A stretch of DNA of 64,000 nucleotides from Acinetobacter vivianii (GTDB lineage Bacteria > Pseudomonadota > Gammaproteobacteria > Pseudomonadales > Moraxellaceae), in the NCBI RefSeq assembly GCF_014635885.1, contig NZ_BMDR01000008.1, forward strand, positions 1 to 64,000. The letters are read 5' to 3'. Below the pieces are notes generated by a model, which was not told where the DNA came from, searched no databases, and saw nothing but the letters and a program-made list of their open reading frames with translations. A program made the position numbers and the translations under genes. Below are positions 36,296-47,429 of the stretch, one piece after another (the stretch's first letter is position 1; the number at the start of each line of letters is the position of its first letter).

Positions 36296-38479
36296 TTAGT
36301 CATCTTTATTTGCTTTATAAGCGTATGAATAATTATAACCATATCCGTAACCAGCACTAGAACGTTGAATGTCATTTAGAATGAAGCCATTCACTTTCAC
36401 ATTCGCCTGTTCAAAACGATTCAAACTTAGTTCAAGCTCTTTCATTTGTGATTTGGCATAACGCGCCACTAGTAAGTTCACACCTGCATATTGCGAAATA
36501 ATAATACCATCGGTCACCGCCAGAATCGGTGGTGTATCGATAATAATATGATCATATTGCTGGCTGAGCTGTTCCATCAAGGCTTTAAATTGTTCAGAAC
36601 TCAGCATTTCAGAAGGATTCGCCGGATTTTTACCACGAGCAATAACACTTAAACCACTAACATCAGTTTGATGGATGACTTGGTTTAAGTCTGCAAGATT
36701 ACTTAAATATTCTGCTAAACCAGGTTTAACGTCTAAATTAAAATACTTATGCATGTAGCCACGACGCATATCGGCATCAATCAGTAATACTTTTTTATTA
36801 CTTTGTGCAAAAATCGTCGCTAAATTGGTCGAGATAAATGATTTACCTACTTCTGGTGACGGTCCCGCAATCATAATAATGTTGTTCTTGGCACTGCTGA
36901 GTGCAAAATGGATCGCAGTGCGGATACTGCGTAAACTTTCTACCGCAATATCATCATTATGTTTAACTGCCAAAATTGGAATGGATTTCTTTTTCTTCAA
37001 GATACTCATACGGGTTTCTTGAACAGGGGAGCGTGGTACAGTTGCATACACTGGCAAATCAAACTCATTCTCGATTTGCGCTGAATCTTTTACACCAGTA
37101 CGTAACATATTACGTATTAGAGCAATCAATGTTCCGAAGAAACCACCGAGGAATATCGAAAGTATTAGTATTTGTAGTTTTTGTGGCTTAATCGGTTGGA
37201 CGGGCTCAACTGCCGTATCGACAATACGCACATTACCAATTTCACCTGCTTTAGCAATACGTAGTTGCTGGTAAGAATTTAATAAAGCAGTATAAAGCTG
37301 GGTTTTTACTTCTACTTCACGATAGAGTTGTAGATATTGGCGCTGAATATCAGGTAACTGTTTTAAGGTAGTATTTAATTCTGTAATTTGTTTATTCAAT
37401 GCAGCAATTTGAGCATTAATTTCGCGTATTGCTGGATGTTCAGTCGTATATTTAGCGGTAAGGTCTGCCTGTTTTTGCTGTAATTCAATCTTTTTAGTTT
37501 CGAGAGCAATACTTTGAGTTAGATATAGTTCTGACTCTTTGGTCACATCGACTGTATTATATTCTTGACGAAATTTATTGAATACACGTTCCGCATCATC
37601 TAACTGCTTTTTCAGATCAGGTAATTGTTCATCCAGAAATTTTAAGGTTTGAGCGGTTTCAGCTGAACGGCGTTCGACATTTTGGGCACTATAAGCTGCT
37701 AAAATTGCATTTAAGACCTTAGTGATATGCCCTTTATCTTGGCCTTGATAATTTAGTCCTAAAATTCCAGTCAATTTTCCTTTTTCTGCTACAGAATAAT
37801 TAGCATTAATAGCTTGTACTGCAGCAGGTAATGATTTCTTTTGTATTAAATAGTGCGTATCAAACTTATCGGTTGTAAATATAGCAATTTTCCAAACGCC
37901 AAAGCTGGTACTGAGTTGATTTAATTGATTCAGTGGAGCCGTTAAAAGTACTTCATCTGTTGCTGGATTAGTCAAACTAAAATTATTATTTTTGAAACTT
38001 AAGCTAAGTTTTTTATCCAGATAGTAGGCCGGTATTTCAAATGTTTGAATATCAAATGTTTTTTCCTCATCGTGAAAAGTGACTGCTTTAGGGCCATATT
38101 CAGTGGCATAGTCGGCTTTATTGAATAGACGATGAGAGAAAGTATCTTCTGGACTGGAAATATTCAGATCTAGATGAAGCGCCTGAATTACTGAGCCAAG
38201 TACCAGACGCGATTTTAAAATTTCGATTTCAGATTGGGCCGGTGACTTTTGCTCCATCATTTGAGAGAGTTCACCAAGTAAAGCGGCGGATGCACCTTTA
38301 CTATCTTCCACTTGAACCAAGGCATCCACTGAATAAGTATCAGGTGTTGCACGTAGGTAAAGCAAAGCAAGCACCAAGCTTAGAATAATACACAATGCAA
38401 TGAGCTTCCATTGTGCAATCAAAGCAAAGAAAAGCTCTTTTAGGTCAATTGTATCTTCAGTATTGGTATTTTGGCTCAT
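36296..38479 (-). CDS. wzc: Polysaccharide co-polymerase and tyrosine autokinase Wzc
   Basis: The 727-residue inner-membrane protein has an N-terminal Wzz domain between two membrane helices (about 28-50 and 430-455) with a long periplasmic coiled coil. A cytoplasmic BY-kinase follows, with Walker A GPSPEVGKSFIS, Walker A' VLLIDADMRRG and Walker B IIIDTPP. The C-terminal tyrosine cluster GYGYGYNYSYAY is autophosphorylated. It controls capsule chain length and export with Wza, and is dephosphorylated by Wzb. It is the last gene of wza-wzb-wzc. Confidence 0.96.
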   Translation of the reverse strand: MSQNTNTEDTIDLKELFFALIAQWKLIALCIILSLVLALLYLRATPDTYSVDALVQVEDSKGASAALLGELSQMMEQKSPAQSEIEILKSRLVLGSVIQALHLDLNISSPEDTFSHRLFNKADYATEYGPKAVTFHDEEKTFDIQTFEIPAYYLDKKLSLSFKNNNFSLTNPATDEVLLTAPLNQLNQLSTSFGVWKIAIFTTDKFDTHYLIQKKSLPAAVQAINANYSVAEKGKLTGILGLNYQGQDKGHITKVLNAILAAYSAQNVERRSAETAQTLKFLDEQLPDLKKQLDDAERVFNKFRQEYNTVDVTKESELYLTQSIALETKKIELQQKQADLTAKYTTEHPAIREINAQIAALNKQITELNTTLKQLPDIQRQYLQLYREVEVKTQLYTALLNSYQQLRIAKAGEIGNVRIVDTAVEPVQPIKPQKLQILILSIFLGGFFGTLIALIRNMLRTGVKDSAQIENEFDLPVYATVPRSPVQETRMSILKKKKSIPILAVKHNDDIAVESLRSIRTAIHFALSSAKNNIIMIAGPSPEVGKSFISTNLATIFAQSNKKVLLIDADMRRGYMHKYFNLDVKPGLAEYLSNLADLNQVIHQTDVSGLSVIARGKNPANPSEMLSSEQFKALMEQLSQQYDHIIIDTPPILAVTDGIIISQYAGVNLLVARYAKSQMKELELSLNRFEQANVKVNGFILNDIQRSSAGYGYGYNYSYAYKANKDD

Positions 38480-38496
38480 AATCTTAATCTAAAAAG

Positions 38497-38925
38497 TTAA
38501 ATATAATTTTTCCAGTCAGTCACACATTGTTGAATTAACTGGCAGGTATTATCAAAAAAAGCTTGGTCATGTTGATAAGGGTCAGGTACATTTTTATTTT
38601 GCCAATGCCCTAGTCTAAAAATTTTCCCTTTTGCAAATGGCCACATCTGTTCAATATGTTTTTGCTGATTATGACTCATCACTAAAATCAGGTCTGCTTG
38701 TTTTAAGTGCTCTGCATTCAGTTTTTTTGCAACATGTAGGCTCATATCAATATCTAGACGTTGCATACACAGTTGAGCCTTATCATCTGCTGGATGGCCG
38801 ATCAGTCCAGAAATACCAGCAGATTCCACTCGCAGATTTGGGTGTTGCTGTTTGATCAAGTACTCAGCCATAGGACTACGGCAAATATTACCTACACAAA
38901 CGACCAAAACGCTTTTAATCTCCAT
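38497..38925 (-). CDS. wzb: Low-molecular-weight protein-tyrosine phosphatase Wzb
   Basis: The 142-residue phosphatase has the P-loop VCVGNICRSPMAEYL (Cys11-type nucleophile) and the catalytic Asp in NVPDPYQ. It dephosphorylates Wzc, allowing cyclic capsule polymerisation. It is five bases downstream of wza and 17 bp before wzc, in one operon. Confidence 0.96.
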   Translation of the reverse strand: MEIKSVLVVCVGNICRSPMAEYLIKQQHPNLRVESAGISGLIGHPADDKAQLCMQRLDIDMSLHVAKKLNAEHLKQADLILVMSHNQQKHIEQMWPFAKGKIFRLGHWQNKNVPDPYQHDQAFFDNTCQLIQQCVTDWKNYI

Positions 38926-38930
38926 TGTAA

Positions 38931-40031
38931 TTATTGCCCCAAACGATCTATGTTATACAAGGCATTTGAGAATGGAATAATCTGGTTGACAATTCGTTGC
39001 CAGCGGGTCAGTCCCGTTGCATCCACATAAACGATATCATTACTACGTAGCTTAAACTGATTTGCAAGACCAAAATCGCCCAGACTTAATAAATTCAAAT
39101 GATAAAGTTCAGTATGGCGATCATTAGGATTGGTTCGGAGGACATAAATACGACTGGCGCTAGCAGAATTTGGGTTAATACCTAAACTTTCACCAAGCGC
39201 ATCACTTAAGGTCATACCTTGATCGCGTATTGGTAGAGCTTGATTTTTGCCAGACTCACCCATTACATAAATTTTCTGATTTTCTCGGCTACTTACATAA
39301 ATTGTATCATTGGGTTGCACTAACAATTTATGTAAGGAGTAGCCCGCTTTCTCAAGCTCGATCGTATTTAAATCATACGTCTGTCCATTACGAACCAGTT
39401 GGACGTAGGTATTTGCTCCTTTATCATTAATGCCGCCTGCCATACCTAACGCAGTATAAATACTAGTAGGTTGATCATTTAAATAGAACTGCCCACCTTT
39501 GAGTACACTACCTTGTACTGAATAACGTTGTCCTTGGTATGACAAAACACGTACGATGACATCTGGGTTTTTAAGATATTGAGCAAATTGCTTGCGTAAG
39601 TCCACATTCAGTTGCGCTAAGCTTTTACCAGCTGCTTTATAACGTCCAACCAGTGGTAGTTGTATATAACCACTTGAATCAATTGGATACCCATTTGCTT
39701 GAACTGCCTGTTCATTATTTATTGTCGTGGTTGGGGGGGTAATTTCTGGGTAAGCCCAAAGTTGAATCGAGAGTATATCTCCTGAACTTAGGCGATAAGT
39801 TGGCCGTTGTTGTTTAAACAACGCTTCATAATTATTTCGATAGTTGATTTGGGCCGGTTGAAGAGCCATTAAGTTATCTTGAGTAATTTTTATTACATCG
39901 ACATTGGTTCCTTGATCAGTCTTATATGTACCTTCACTTGGAATATCATAGGTTTGTAAGCCTGAAGTAACAGCACAAGCTGTAGCACTAAGACTAATCG
40001 CAAGAATGGAAAAAAGTTGATAATGCTTCAC
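38931..40031 (-). CDS. wza: Outer-membrane capsule export lipoprotein Wza
   Basis: The 366-residue lipoprotein has signal and lipobox LSATAC (Cys19). A polysaccharide-export (Poly_export) domain, YRLSSGDILSIQLWAYPE, is followed by SLBB domains and a C-terminal amphipathic helix (TRWQRIVNQIIPF) that forms the outer-membrane pore. An octameric channel is known for the family. It is the first gene of the leftward export operon, divergent from mnaA. Confidence 0.96.
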   Translation of the reverse strand: MKHYQLFSILAISLSATACAVTSGLQTYDIPSEGTYKTDQGTNVDVIKITQDNLMALQPAQINYRNNYEALFKQQRPTYRLSSGDILSIQLWAYPEITPPTTTINNEQAVQANGYPIDSSGYIQLPLVGRYKAAGKSLAQLNVDLRKQFAQYLKNPDVIVRVLSYQGQRYSVQGSVLKGGQFYLNDQPTSIYTALGMAGGINDKGANTYVQLVRNGQTYDLNTIELEKAGYSLHKLLVQPNDTIYVSSRENQKIYVMGESGKNQALPIRDQGMTLSDALGESLGINPNSASASRIYVLRTNPNDRHTELYHLNLLSLGDFGLANQFKLRSNDIVYVDATGLTRWQRIVNQIIPFSNALYNIDRLGQ

Positions 40032-40347
40032 ACTCGACCCTTAATATTTATGTCTAAAATAAGATCCGTTGCCCAAAATAGCGAGGGTTTAGACTTAGAA
40101 TTTTGCCCATTCTAGCCGAAAAAAGTTAAAAAAACAGCGCAAAATCTTTTCGCTTTGTATGCTTAGTATTGCTGAAAAAATTTTCAAGAACATTTGTCTA
40201 TAATTACAATATAAATTTCGTTGGTATAAGTAGCTATTAGTGAAGGTGATTGTAGTTAATTTTTTCTAATACTTTATAAGGCATATATGTTGTAAATAAG
40301 GTGCAGTATGATAAGTGCTGAATAATGAAATAATAGAGAAGAGGCGA
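40032..40347. promoter_or_regulatory. Divergent promoter region of the capsule locus
   Basis: This 316-bp AT-rich non-coding region separates the export operon (left) from the synthesis operon (right). A TATAAT at 40199-40204 can serve the rightward operon, but no good -35 sits at normal distance. I see no JUMPstart/ops element. Confidence 0.6.
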
Positions 40348-41481
40348 ATGAAAAAAAGAATTTTACTTATATTTGGTACGCGACCTGAAGCAATAAAAAT
40401 GGCGCCTTTAGCGTTAGCTTTACAAGGGTTTATACAAGATTTTGACACTAAAGTCTGCGTAACTGGACAACATCGACAAATGTTGGATCAAGTCTTAGAA
40501 CTTTTTAATTTAGTGCCTGATTTTGACCTGAATTTAATGAAACCAGGACAAACTTTGTCAGATGTCACTTCTGGCGTACTTAAAGGTTTGGAACAAGTAT
40601 TTGAACAATGGAAACCGGATCTTATTTTAGTGCATGGAGATACTGCAACAACATTTGCAGCTTCATTAGCTGCTTATTATCACAAAATAAAAGTTGGACA
40701 TGTAGAAGCTGGCTTGCGTACAGGAGACTTGTATTCACCTTGGCCAGAAGAAGCCAATCGACGATTAACAGGTGTGTTGGCAAATTATCATTTTGCTCCG
40801 ACACTGTCCTCTTATGACAACCTTATTAAAGAAAATGTTAACCCTGCGAATATTGTAGTGACTGGTAATACTGTGATTGATGCTCTATTGCAAGTGAAAC
40901 AAAAGGTTGAGCAAGACCAAATGCTTGTGAGTCAATTTCAGAAGCAGTTTCCATTTCTAGATACGAACAAAAAAATGATTCTTGTGACAGGCCATCGACG
41001 TGAGAATTTTGGGCAAGGCTTCTTAAATATTTGTTCAGCTTTGGCTAATCTTGCCAAAAAGTATCCAGATATCCAAATTGTGTATCCAGTACATTTGAAC
41101 CCAAATGTACAGCAACCTGTGAATGAGCTTTTAGCTGGTATAGAGAATATTCAACTGATCGCTCCTCAGGATTATTTACCGTTTGTATATTTAATGAATC
41201 GCAGTTATTTGATCCTTACAGACTCAGGAGGTATTCAGGAAGAAGCGCCATCTTTAGGTAAACCAGTGTTAGTGATGAGAGAGACAACAGAACGGCCAGA
41301 AGCAGTCGAAGCAGGAACAGTAAGGTTAGTAGGTACGGAAGTAGAAGTCATAGAAAATGCTGTAGGTGATTTGTTAGAAAATCTAAAGACCTATACTATT
41401 ATGTCGGAAGCTCACAATCCTTATGGTGATGGCACAGCTTGTCAACAAATAATTGATTTTATAAAGACTACATTAACTTAA
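40348..41481 (+). CDS. mnaA: UDP-N-acetylglucosamine 2-epimerase (non-hydrolysing)
   Basis: The 377-residue enzyme interconverts UDP-GlcNAc and UDP-ManNAc. Motifs [55 protein letters not shown] and [34 protein letters not shown] are all canonical WecB/MnaA. The ATG at 40348 has an AGAGG site; the frame open from 40315 is not used. It is the first gene of the variable capsule block, followed by a 213-bp gap. Confidence 0.95.
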   Translation: MKKRILLIFGTRPEAIKMAPLALALQGFIQDFDTKVCVTGQHRQMLDQVLELFNLVPDFDLNLMKPGQTLSDVTSGVLKGLEQVFEQWKPDLILVHGDTATTFAASLAAYYHKIKVGHVEAGLRTGDLYSPWPEEANRRLTGVLANYHFAPTLSSYDNLIKENVNPANIVVTGNTVIDALLQVKQKVEQDQMLVSQFQKQFPFLDTNKKMILVTGHRRENFGQGFLNICSALANLAKKYPDIQIVYPVHLNPNVQQPVNELLAGIENIQLIAPQDYLPFVYLMNRSYLILTDSGGIQEEAPSLGKPVLVMRETTERPEAVEAGTVRLVGTEVEVIENAVGDLLENLKTYTIMSEAHNPYGDGTACQQIIDFIKTTLT

Positions 41482-41694
41482 AATATCAATTATAAGTTTG
41501 GCCTAATATGTCAAAATAGTGATGAATTTCACTGTATTTTTAGAGAATGTAAGGATGTTGAAGGCTTGTAAACACATTCATACAATTGAAATATGGAGGC
41601 TATAAAAAATCTCCTATATAGTACGCGCAATTATTTCATTGCTGTTATACGCAGTATCTACAGATAAAAAATTGTAAGGGATAAGGCTTTATTT
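41482..41694. promoter_or_regulatory. Gap between mnaA and the dehydrogenase gene
   Basis: These 213 bp have no open frame. There is a short hairpin AGTGA...TCACT near 41518-41533 and a GGAG...CTCC inverted pair around 41595-41614. An internal promoter for the next genes is plausible but no clear -35/-10 pair is seen. Confidence 0.4.
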
Positions 41695-42972
41695 ATGCTA
41701 ACACTTGCCGAGTTAAAAATAGCAATTATTGGTTTAGGATACGTTGGTTTACCACTAGCGGTTGAGTTTGGAAAAAAGGTGCCAGTTGTTGGCTTTGATA
41801 TTTATCAGAAACGTGTAGATGAACTAAAGAGTGGACAAGATCACACTTTGGAGGTCTCTCCAGAAGAGCTAAAACAAGCTACTCAACTCAGCTATACTGC
41901 AAATTTAGATGATCTAAAAGACTGTAATTTTTTCATTGTTACAGTACCTACTCCTATTGATGACTACAAACAACCAGATTTAACCCCGCTTGTAAAAGCC
42001 TCAACTAGTATTGGTAAAGTGCTAAAAAAAGGCGATATCGTTGTTTATGAATCAACTGTTTATCCTGGCGCAACAGAAGAAGAATGTATTCCTGTACTTG
42101 AGCAAGTATCTGGGCTGAAATTTAATCAGGACTTTTTTGCTGGCTATAGTCCTGAACGTATTAATCCTGGTGATAAATTACATCGTGTCACTAATATTTT
42201 AAAAATTACTTCGGGATCAACACCTGAGGTGGCTGATTTTGTTGATCAAGTTTATAACTTAGTTATTGAGGCTGGTACGCATAAAGCACCAAGTATCAAA
42301 GTTGCTGAGGCGGCTAAAGTGATCGAAAATACTCAGCGCGACGTTAACATTGCATTAATTAATGAACTTGCCTTAATTTTTAATAAAATGGGTATTGATA
42401 CAGAGGACGTGCTCAAGGCTGCTGGAACAAAATGGAATTTTTTACCTTTCCGTCCTGGTTTGGTTGGTGGTCATTGTATTGGTGTTGATCCGTACTATTT
42501 AACGCATAAAGCACAAGCAATTGGTTATCATCCGGAAATTATTCTTGCTGGTCGACGTTTAAATGACAATATGGGTGCTTATGTGGTAACTCAGTTAGTC
42601 AAAGGGATGATTAAGAAAAAAATTCAGGTCGAAGGTGCCAAAGTATTAGTTTTAGGTTTAAGTTTTAAAGAAAACTGTCCTGATATACGTAATACAAAGA
42701 TTATAGATATTGTTACAGAGTTAAAAGAATATCAAATGCAAGTCGACGTATATGATCCATGGGTTGATACAGCAGAAGCTCAACATGAGTACGGTATTAC
42801 GCCTGTACAAACGGTTGAGTCGAATAATTATGATGCTATCGTTCTAGCCGTCGCTCATAATGAATTTAAAGAAATGGGTACAGAGTCTATTCGTAATTTA
42901 GGTAAAACAAGTCACGTTTTGTATGATCTAAAATATGTACTACCTGCAGCTGATGTTGATATTCGCTTGTAA
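41695..42972 (+). CDS. gna: UDP-N-acetyl-hexosamine 6-dehydrogenase (WbpO/TviB type)
   Basis: The 425-residue enzyme has Rossmann motif [76 protein letters not shown] and active-site Cys in [16 protein letters not shown]. It oxidises a UDP-HexNAc to the uronic acid. WbpO/TviB act on UDP-GalNAc/UDP-GlcNAc; with mnaA nearby, UDP-ManNAc oxidation cannot be excluded. It pairs with the TviC/WbpP-type epimerase 24 bp downstream. Confidence 0.92.
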   Translation: MLTLAELKIAIIGLGYVGLPLAVEFGKKVPVVGFDIYQKRVDELKSGQDHTLEVSPEELKQATQLSYTANLDDLKDCNFFIVTVPTPIDDYKQPDLTPLVKASTSIGKVLKKGDIVVYESTVYPGATEEECIPVLEQVSGLKFNQDFFAGYSPERINPGDKLHRVTNILKITSGSTPEVADFVDQVYNLVIEAGTHKAPSIKVAEAAKVIENTQRDVNIALINELALIFNKMGIDTEDVLKAAGTKWNFLPFRPGLVGGHCIGVDPYYLTHKAQAIGYHPEIILAGRRLNDNMGAYVVTQLVKGMIKKKIQVEGAKVLVLGLSFKENCPDIRNTKIIDIVTELKEYQMQVDVYDPWVDTAEAQHEYGITPVQTVESNNYDAIVLAVAHNEFKEMGTESIRNLGKTSHVLYDLKYVLPAADVDIRL

Positions 42973-42996
42973 TATTTAATAAAGGAATTTTAAGAG

Positions 42997-44022
42997 ATGA
43001 GCCAATATCAAATAGTATGCGAACAATTAAAACAATCACCTAAAACATGGTTAATCACAGGGGTGGCTGGTTTCATCGGCTCTAACTTGTTAGAAACTTT
43101 GTTGAAATTGAATCAAAAAGTGATAGGTCTGGATAATTTTGCAACAGGGCATCAATACAATTTAGATGAGGTACAAAGCCTAGTCACGTCTGAACAATGG
43201 TTGAATTTTAGCTTCATTCAAGGTGATATACGTAATTTGGAAGACTGTCAAAAGGCATGTTTTGAAGTAGATTATGTATTGCATCAAGCAGCATTAGGCT
43301 CTGTACCTCGTTCCATTGCTGATCCGATTACAACAAATGCAGCAAATATTACTGGCTTTTTAAATATGCTGGTAGCAGCGCGAGATGCGCAGGTTAAAAG
43401 CTTTACATATGCTGCTAGTAGTTCTACTTATGGTGATCATCCAGCATTACCTAAAGTTGAAGAAAATATTGGTAATCCATTATCTCCATATGCAGTAACC
43501 AAGTATGTTAACGAGTTATATGCTGATGTATTTGCTCGTACATATGATTTTAAATGTATTGGATTACGCTATTTCAACGTATTTGGAAAACGCCAAGATC
43601 CGAATGGTGCATACGCTGCTGTAATTCCAAAATGGACAGCTGCAATGATCCAAGATGAAGAAGTTTTTATCAATGGTGATGGGGAGACAAGCCGAGATTT
43701 TTGTTTTATTGAAAATACAGTTCAAGCTAATATCCTCGCAGCAACAACGACAAATGATGAAGCAAAAAATCAGGTGTATAATGTTGCTGTAGGTGATCGA
43801 ACTACTTTAAATGATTTGTTTAATGCAATTAAAAACGCATTGGGTGAAAATGAAATTACGTATGCTAAAAATCCTATTTATAGAGAATTTCGTAAAGGCG
43901 ATGTAAGGCACTCACAAGCATCTGTTGAAAAAATTGAGACTTTGTTAGGTTATAAAGCTCAATATGTGATTTCTCAAGGTGTTGATTTAGCAATGAAGTG
44001 GTATGTAAAGAATATTTCATGA
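42997..44022 (+). CDS. gne2: UDP-GlcNAc/GlcNAcA 4-epimerase (WbpP/TviC type)
   Basis: The 341-residue extended SDR has [16 protein letters not shown] (NAD-binding), Ser in [16 protein letters not shown] and [12 protein letters not shown] (YxxxK). [24 protein letters not shown] is typical of WbpP/TviC enzymes acting on N-acetylated UDP-sugars. Together with gna it should give UDP-GalNAcA. Its stop codon overlaps the next start (ATGA). Confidence 0.92.
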   Translation: MSQYQIVCEQLKQSPKTWLITGVAGFIGSNLLETLLKLNQKVIGLDNFATGHQYNLDEVQSLVTSEQWLNFSFIQGDIRNLEDCQKACFEVDYVLHQAALGSVPRSIADPITTNAANITGFLNMLVAARDAQVKSFTYAASSSTYGDHPALPKVEENIGNPLSPYAVTKYVNELYADVFARTYDFKCIGLRYFNVFGKRQDPNGAYAAVIPKWTAAMIQDEEVFINGDGETSRDFCFIENTVQANILAATTTNDEAKNQVYNVAVGDRTTLNDLFNAIKNALGENEITYAKNPIYREFRKGDVRHSQASVEKIETLLGYKAQYVISQGVDLAMKWYVKNIS

Positions 44023-45197
44023 ATCTTCGATTGTTGATAACCAAATACAAATCGATTGGTGTTATAACATCAAGTTTATTGGTTGGTGCGATAATAACTT
44101 TTATCGCACTTCCAATCTTGACTCGTTTATATAGTGTTAAGGATTTCGGGCAATATGGTGTTGCATTAGCTATTGTAAGTGTGATGTCAACAATTGCTAA
44201 TTTACGTTTAGATCAGGCAATATTAATTGCACAAGAAAACGAAAAGAAAAGTTTGATTTCTGAAAGTATAATATTAACATTTTTGTTTTGTCTGCTTTCG
44301 TCAGTGGTGATGATATTTATATTTAGTCCGTTAATGATATTGGCAATTAATTTTGGAGTTTTTGCAAACATTATAATCCAATGTGTTTATAATTATAATT
44401 TTTCTATTGAAGAAGAAAAGTTTTGTGCGGTATTAAATATCCTTCGTAGCTTGATAGTTGTTTCTATACAAATCGCTTTCCCGTTTTTTTATGAGGCGAA
44501 CTTATTGTCAAGCTATTTAATTAGTTCTTTAGTTATAATTTTTTTATTGTCAATATATATATGTAAGTATAGGCTGTATAGTTTTAATTTTTCTACTTTT
44601 AAGAATTATAAAGATTTTATTTTTTCAAATACACCGCATGCACTGTTAAACAGCTTCTCTCATAATTTACCTTATTATGTGGTTTCTCATTTTTTAAGTT
44701 ACCAAGTTGCAGGTTTCTATTCAATTGTGGAGAGAACACTTAGACTGCCCATTAATTTAATGTCACAGACTGTAAGGCAGTTTTTTATTCGTAAATTCAA
44801 TACAGAAGGTAATTATAAGGAAGCTTTAAAAAGTAGTTTGTTTTTAAGTGTAGTCTCTCTTCCTTTCTTTCTAATATTTTTTATTTTACCCGAATCTCTT
44901 TATACTTTGATTTTTGGTAGTGAATGGAATGGTATTTCTACATATTTTAAGATACTTACGCTGGGGTACTGGGCAGTCTTTTGTAACCCACCAATCTCAG
45001 GCTTTTTAATTGCAAAAAGAAGAAGTGATATATTATTAAAACTGCAAATTGTTGAGTTGGTTATTAAGGCATTGTTTTTTATTCTTATTTATACTTTATT
45101 GGACGATAAGAATATTATGTTGTATGCGATTCCATTGAGTTTGATTTTTTATAATTTTTCTATTTATTTTGCTGTAGGGAAGATGAAAAAATGTTAA
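44019..45197 (+). CDS. wzx: Capsule repeat-unit flippase Wzx
   Basis: The 392-residue, highly hydrophobic protein of the polysaccharide-synthase/MATE-like fold has about 12 helices. The N-terminus resembles O-antigen flippases ([43 protein letters not shown]). It moves the undecaprenyl-linked repeat unit across the inner membrane. The ATG at 44019 overlaps the previous stop. It is strongly AT-rich, as usual for serotype-specific genes. Confidence 0.88.
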   Translation: MNLRLLITKYKSIGVITSSLLVGAIITFIALPILTRLYSVKDFGQYGVALAIVSVMSTIANLRLDQAILIAQENEKKSLISESIILTFLFCLLSSVVMIFIFSPLMILAINFGVFANIIIQCVYNYNFSIEEEKFCAVLNILRSLIVVSIQIAFPFFYEANLLSSYLISSLVIIFLLSIYICKYRLYSFNFSTFKNYKDFIFSNTPHALLNSFSHNLPYYVVSHFLSYQVAGFYSIVERTLRLPINLMSQTVRQFFIRKFNTEGNYKEALKSSLFLSVVSLPFFLIFFILPESLYTLIFGSEWNGISTYFKILTLGYWAVFCNPPISGFLIAKRRSDILLKLQIVELVIKALFFILIYTLLDDKNIMLYAIPLSLIFYNFSIYFAVGKMKKC

Positions 45198-45790
45198 TTA
45201 TGAAGATTATGAAATTATTTACGATATTTTTCACTTCATTTAGAACATACTTTTATAGTATTGCTTTTGGAAAAAAGTTAAAAAAAATTGGGAAAAATGT
45301 CAAATTTGATATAAATGGAAAGGTAGTATTTGGGAAAAACTTAACAATAGAAAATGGAGCCACCATTATTGTTGAAAAAGATGCAAAATTGGAAATAGGT
45401 GATAATGTTTTTATAGGAGAGAATACTTACATAAAATGTTATGGTGGAAATATTAAGATTGGTGATCATGTTAGTGTTAACTCTAAATCATTTTTAAATG
45501 GTGCAGGTGGATTATTGATTGGTGACAATACAAGAATAGGCACGCAAACTATTATGATATCAAGTAATCATATTTTTGAAGATAAAAATGTATTAATTAA
45601 GGATCAAGGTACAAGTAGAGCTGGAATATCAATTGGAAAGGATGTTTGGTTAGGCGCTAGAGTAACTATTTTAGATGGTGTTTTTATTAAAGATCGTATA
45701 GTTGTTGGTGCATGTAGTCTAGTAAATAAAACTATTGCTGAGAATGGAGTATATGTTGGTATCCCTGCTCGGAAAGTTAAAGACATTTAA
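45191..45790 (+). CDS. Hexapeptide-repeat acyltransferase (first of two)
   Basis: The 199-residue left-handed beta-helix protein has hexapeptide repeats (IGDNVFIGENTYIKC, IKIGDHVSVNSKSF, LIGDNTRIGTQTIMISSNHIFED). It ends with DVWLGARVTILDGVFIKDRIVVGACSLVNK and GIPARKVKDI, the LbH acetyltransferase pattern with the catalytic-type His in SSNHIFE. It probably O-acetylates a capsule sugar using acetyl-CoA. The start overlaps wzx by seven bases. Confidence 0.82.
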   Translation: MLIMKIMKLFTIFFTSFRTYFYSIAFGKKLKKIGKNVKFDINGKVVFGKNLTIENGATIIVEKDAKLEIGDNVFIGENTYIKCYGGNIKIGDHVSVNSKSFLNGAGGLLIGDNTRIGTQTIMISSNHIFEDKNVLIKDQGTSRAGISIGKDVWLGARVTILDGVFIKDRIVVGACSLVNKTIAENGVYVGIPARKVKDI

Positions 45791-45805
45791 GATTAGGTAA
45801 AAACT

Positions 45806-46861
45806 ATGATTATAGATAAGAAGTTAATAATATATTTTATAGTTTTTCTATTTTTAAATACCTTTTCTGCTATCTATTTTGAAAACGGTAAGGTTGGTGA
45901 TTTTTTAGTAACTAATTATGATGAGCTACGTTATTTGTTAGCGAGTGATTCAATAATTCAGGACACTAGAACATATGGGATTATTTTTACATTAGAGAAT
46001 TTTTATAATTATTCTCAAAGTATTCATTTTTTGCATTACTTTATTTTATCTTTTTTTAGATATTATTTTAGTGATTCTATGGTTGCATGGAATATATATC
46101 AATTATCAGTTTATATGGTAGGTAGCTACTATTTTGGTAAGTTTCTTCGTTTAGAGTATGATTTTGTTTCTAGTAATGAAGAGTTGCTAGGAACTTTTTT
46201 GCTATTATTCTATCCGGTATTTTATTTTTTAACTTTCTCTTTAATGCGTGATATAGCAATCTTTTCTCTTCTAGCTGTCTGTCTTTATCATTATAAATCG
46301 AATAATTATAAGCTTTTAGTTCTTTTTCTTTTAATTATTTCTTTATATAGATTGAATATGATGCTTTGTATTTTGGTTTATATTATTGTTGATCAATTCA
46401 GAGGGAAAGGTTTTAAGTCTATATTGAAGTATATAACTTTGACATCTTTAATACTTTTTGTGGTAGATAAAATATCTATTAACTTCTTATCTAGACATGT
46501 GAATAGAATTTATGAATTTAATTTGTTAGGTTTTATAAATGAGTTTTTAGTTTTTCTACTATCTCCTTTACCAATTTCAGTTGATCCTTCATTACCACCA
46601 TATCTGCGTTTATGGTTTATGCTATCCTTCTGGATATGTATATTGTTATTGTTTGTGTATATGGTTTTTCTTTTTCAAAAGAAAAATATTCAACTGGTTT
46701 TGAAATTTCCAATTTTATGTATGAGTTTATTTTATGTGGCTACATATAGTATTGAAGCTGGGATAGGGTTCAGACAGTCGGCAATACTTTTACCTTTTAT
46801 TTATATTCCTATTTTTTTATATTTTATTAAACAGATTTTTCCTGTTAAAAAGTTATTATGA
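45806..46861 (+). CDS. wzy: Probable capsule polymerase Wzy
   Basis: The 351-residue, very hydrophobic protein has about ten membrane helices and an AT-rich, low-conservation sequence. A conserved-looking VTNYDELRYLLASDS loop follows the first helix, and a charged loop lies around residues 190-240. Wzy enzymes are recognised mainly by topology and place, and this is the only other polytopic protein in the block besides Wzx. The assignment is therefore by position and topology rather than by motif. Confidence 0.72.
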   Translation: MIIDKKLIIYFIVFLFLNTFSAIYFENGKVGDFLVTNYDELRYLLASDSIIQDTRTYGIIFTLENFYNYSQSIHFLHYFILSFFRYYFSDSMVAWNIYQLSVYMVGSYYFGKFLRLEYDFVSSNEELLGTFLLLFYPVFYFLTFSLMRDIAIFSLLAVCLYHYKSNNYKLLVLFLLIISLYRLNMMLCILVYIIVDQFRGKGFKSILKYITLTSLILFVVDKISINFLSRHVNRIYEFNLLGFINEFLVFLLSPLPISVDPSLPPYLRLWFMLSFWICILLLFVYMVFLFQKKNIQLVLKFPILCMSLFYVATYSIEAGIGFRQSAILLPFIYIPIFLYFIKQIFPVKKLL

Positions 46862-46880
46862 TTTAAAAGAGGATTAATGG

Positions 46881-47429
46881 ATGAAAAAAATACTTCGTAT
46901 TTTTAGTTATGTTTATGATATTTACTATTTTCTTATGAAAGGAAGTATTGCCTATGCAAGAAAAAAAGGAGTTAAGATAGGTAATGATTGTAGGATTTAT
47001 ATAAAAGAGTGGGGTTCAGAACCATTTCTCATTTCTATTGGTGATAGAGTAACTATTACCTCTGGTGTACGTTTAGTAACACATGATGGAAGTACTTGGC
47101 TAGTTAGAGATGAAAATAATAACAGATATCAAAAATATGCTCCAATAAGTATAGGTTCAAATGTATTTATAGGTCTCAACACAATTATTATGCCTGGCGT
47201 AACAATTGGTGATAATGTTGTAATTGGTGCAGGTAGTGTAGTCACTAAAAATATTCCTATGAATAGTATAGCTGTAGGAAATCCTGCTCGTATTATTTCG
47301 ACATATGATAAATTTCACCATAAAATTGAAACTTCTTGTGTGAATAATAAAGAAATTCAGCATATTAGTGATTATAAAGATCGCGTATATAAGGCAATTG
47401 AAATAGGTAGATCTCGAGATGGTAAATAA
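46881..47429 (+). CDS. Hexapeptide-repeat acyltransferase (second)
   Basis: The 182-residue LbH protein has an N-terminal helix, then RIYIKEWGSEPFLISIGDRVTITSGVRLVTHDGSTWLVRD (catalytic His-Asp region). APISIGSNVFIGLNTIIMPGVTIGDNVVIGAGSVVTKNIP and GNPARII follow, the classic maltose/galactoside-acetyltransferase-like repeat block. It probably O-acetylates a capsule residue. It overlaps the following glycosyltransferase gene by eleven bases. Confidence 0.84.
   Translation: MKKILRIFSYVYDIYYFLMKGSIAYARKKGVKIGNDCRIYIKEWGSEPFLISIGDRVTITSGVRLVTHDGSTWLVRDENNNRYQKYAPISIGSNVFIGLNTIIMPGVTIGDNVVIGAGSVVTKNIPMNSIAVGNPARIISTYDKFHHKIETSCVNNKEIQHISDYKDRVYKAIEIGRSRDGK

Noticed and set aside
39729..39737. Seven-G run in wza as a phase-variation switch
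   Set aside because: Shorter than typical contingency tracts and within an intact frame; no evidence for variability.
40032..40347. JUMPstart/ops element expected before polysaccharide operons
   Set aside because: No GGCGGTAG-type sequence was found in the divergent capsule promoter region.
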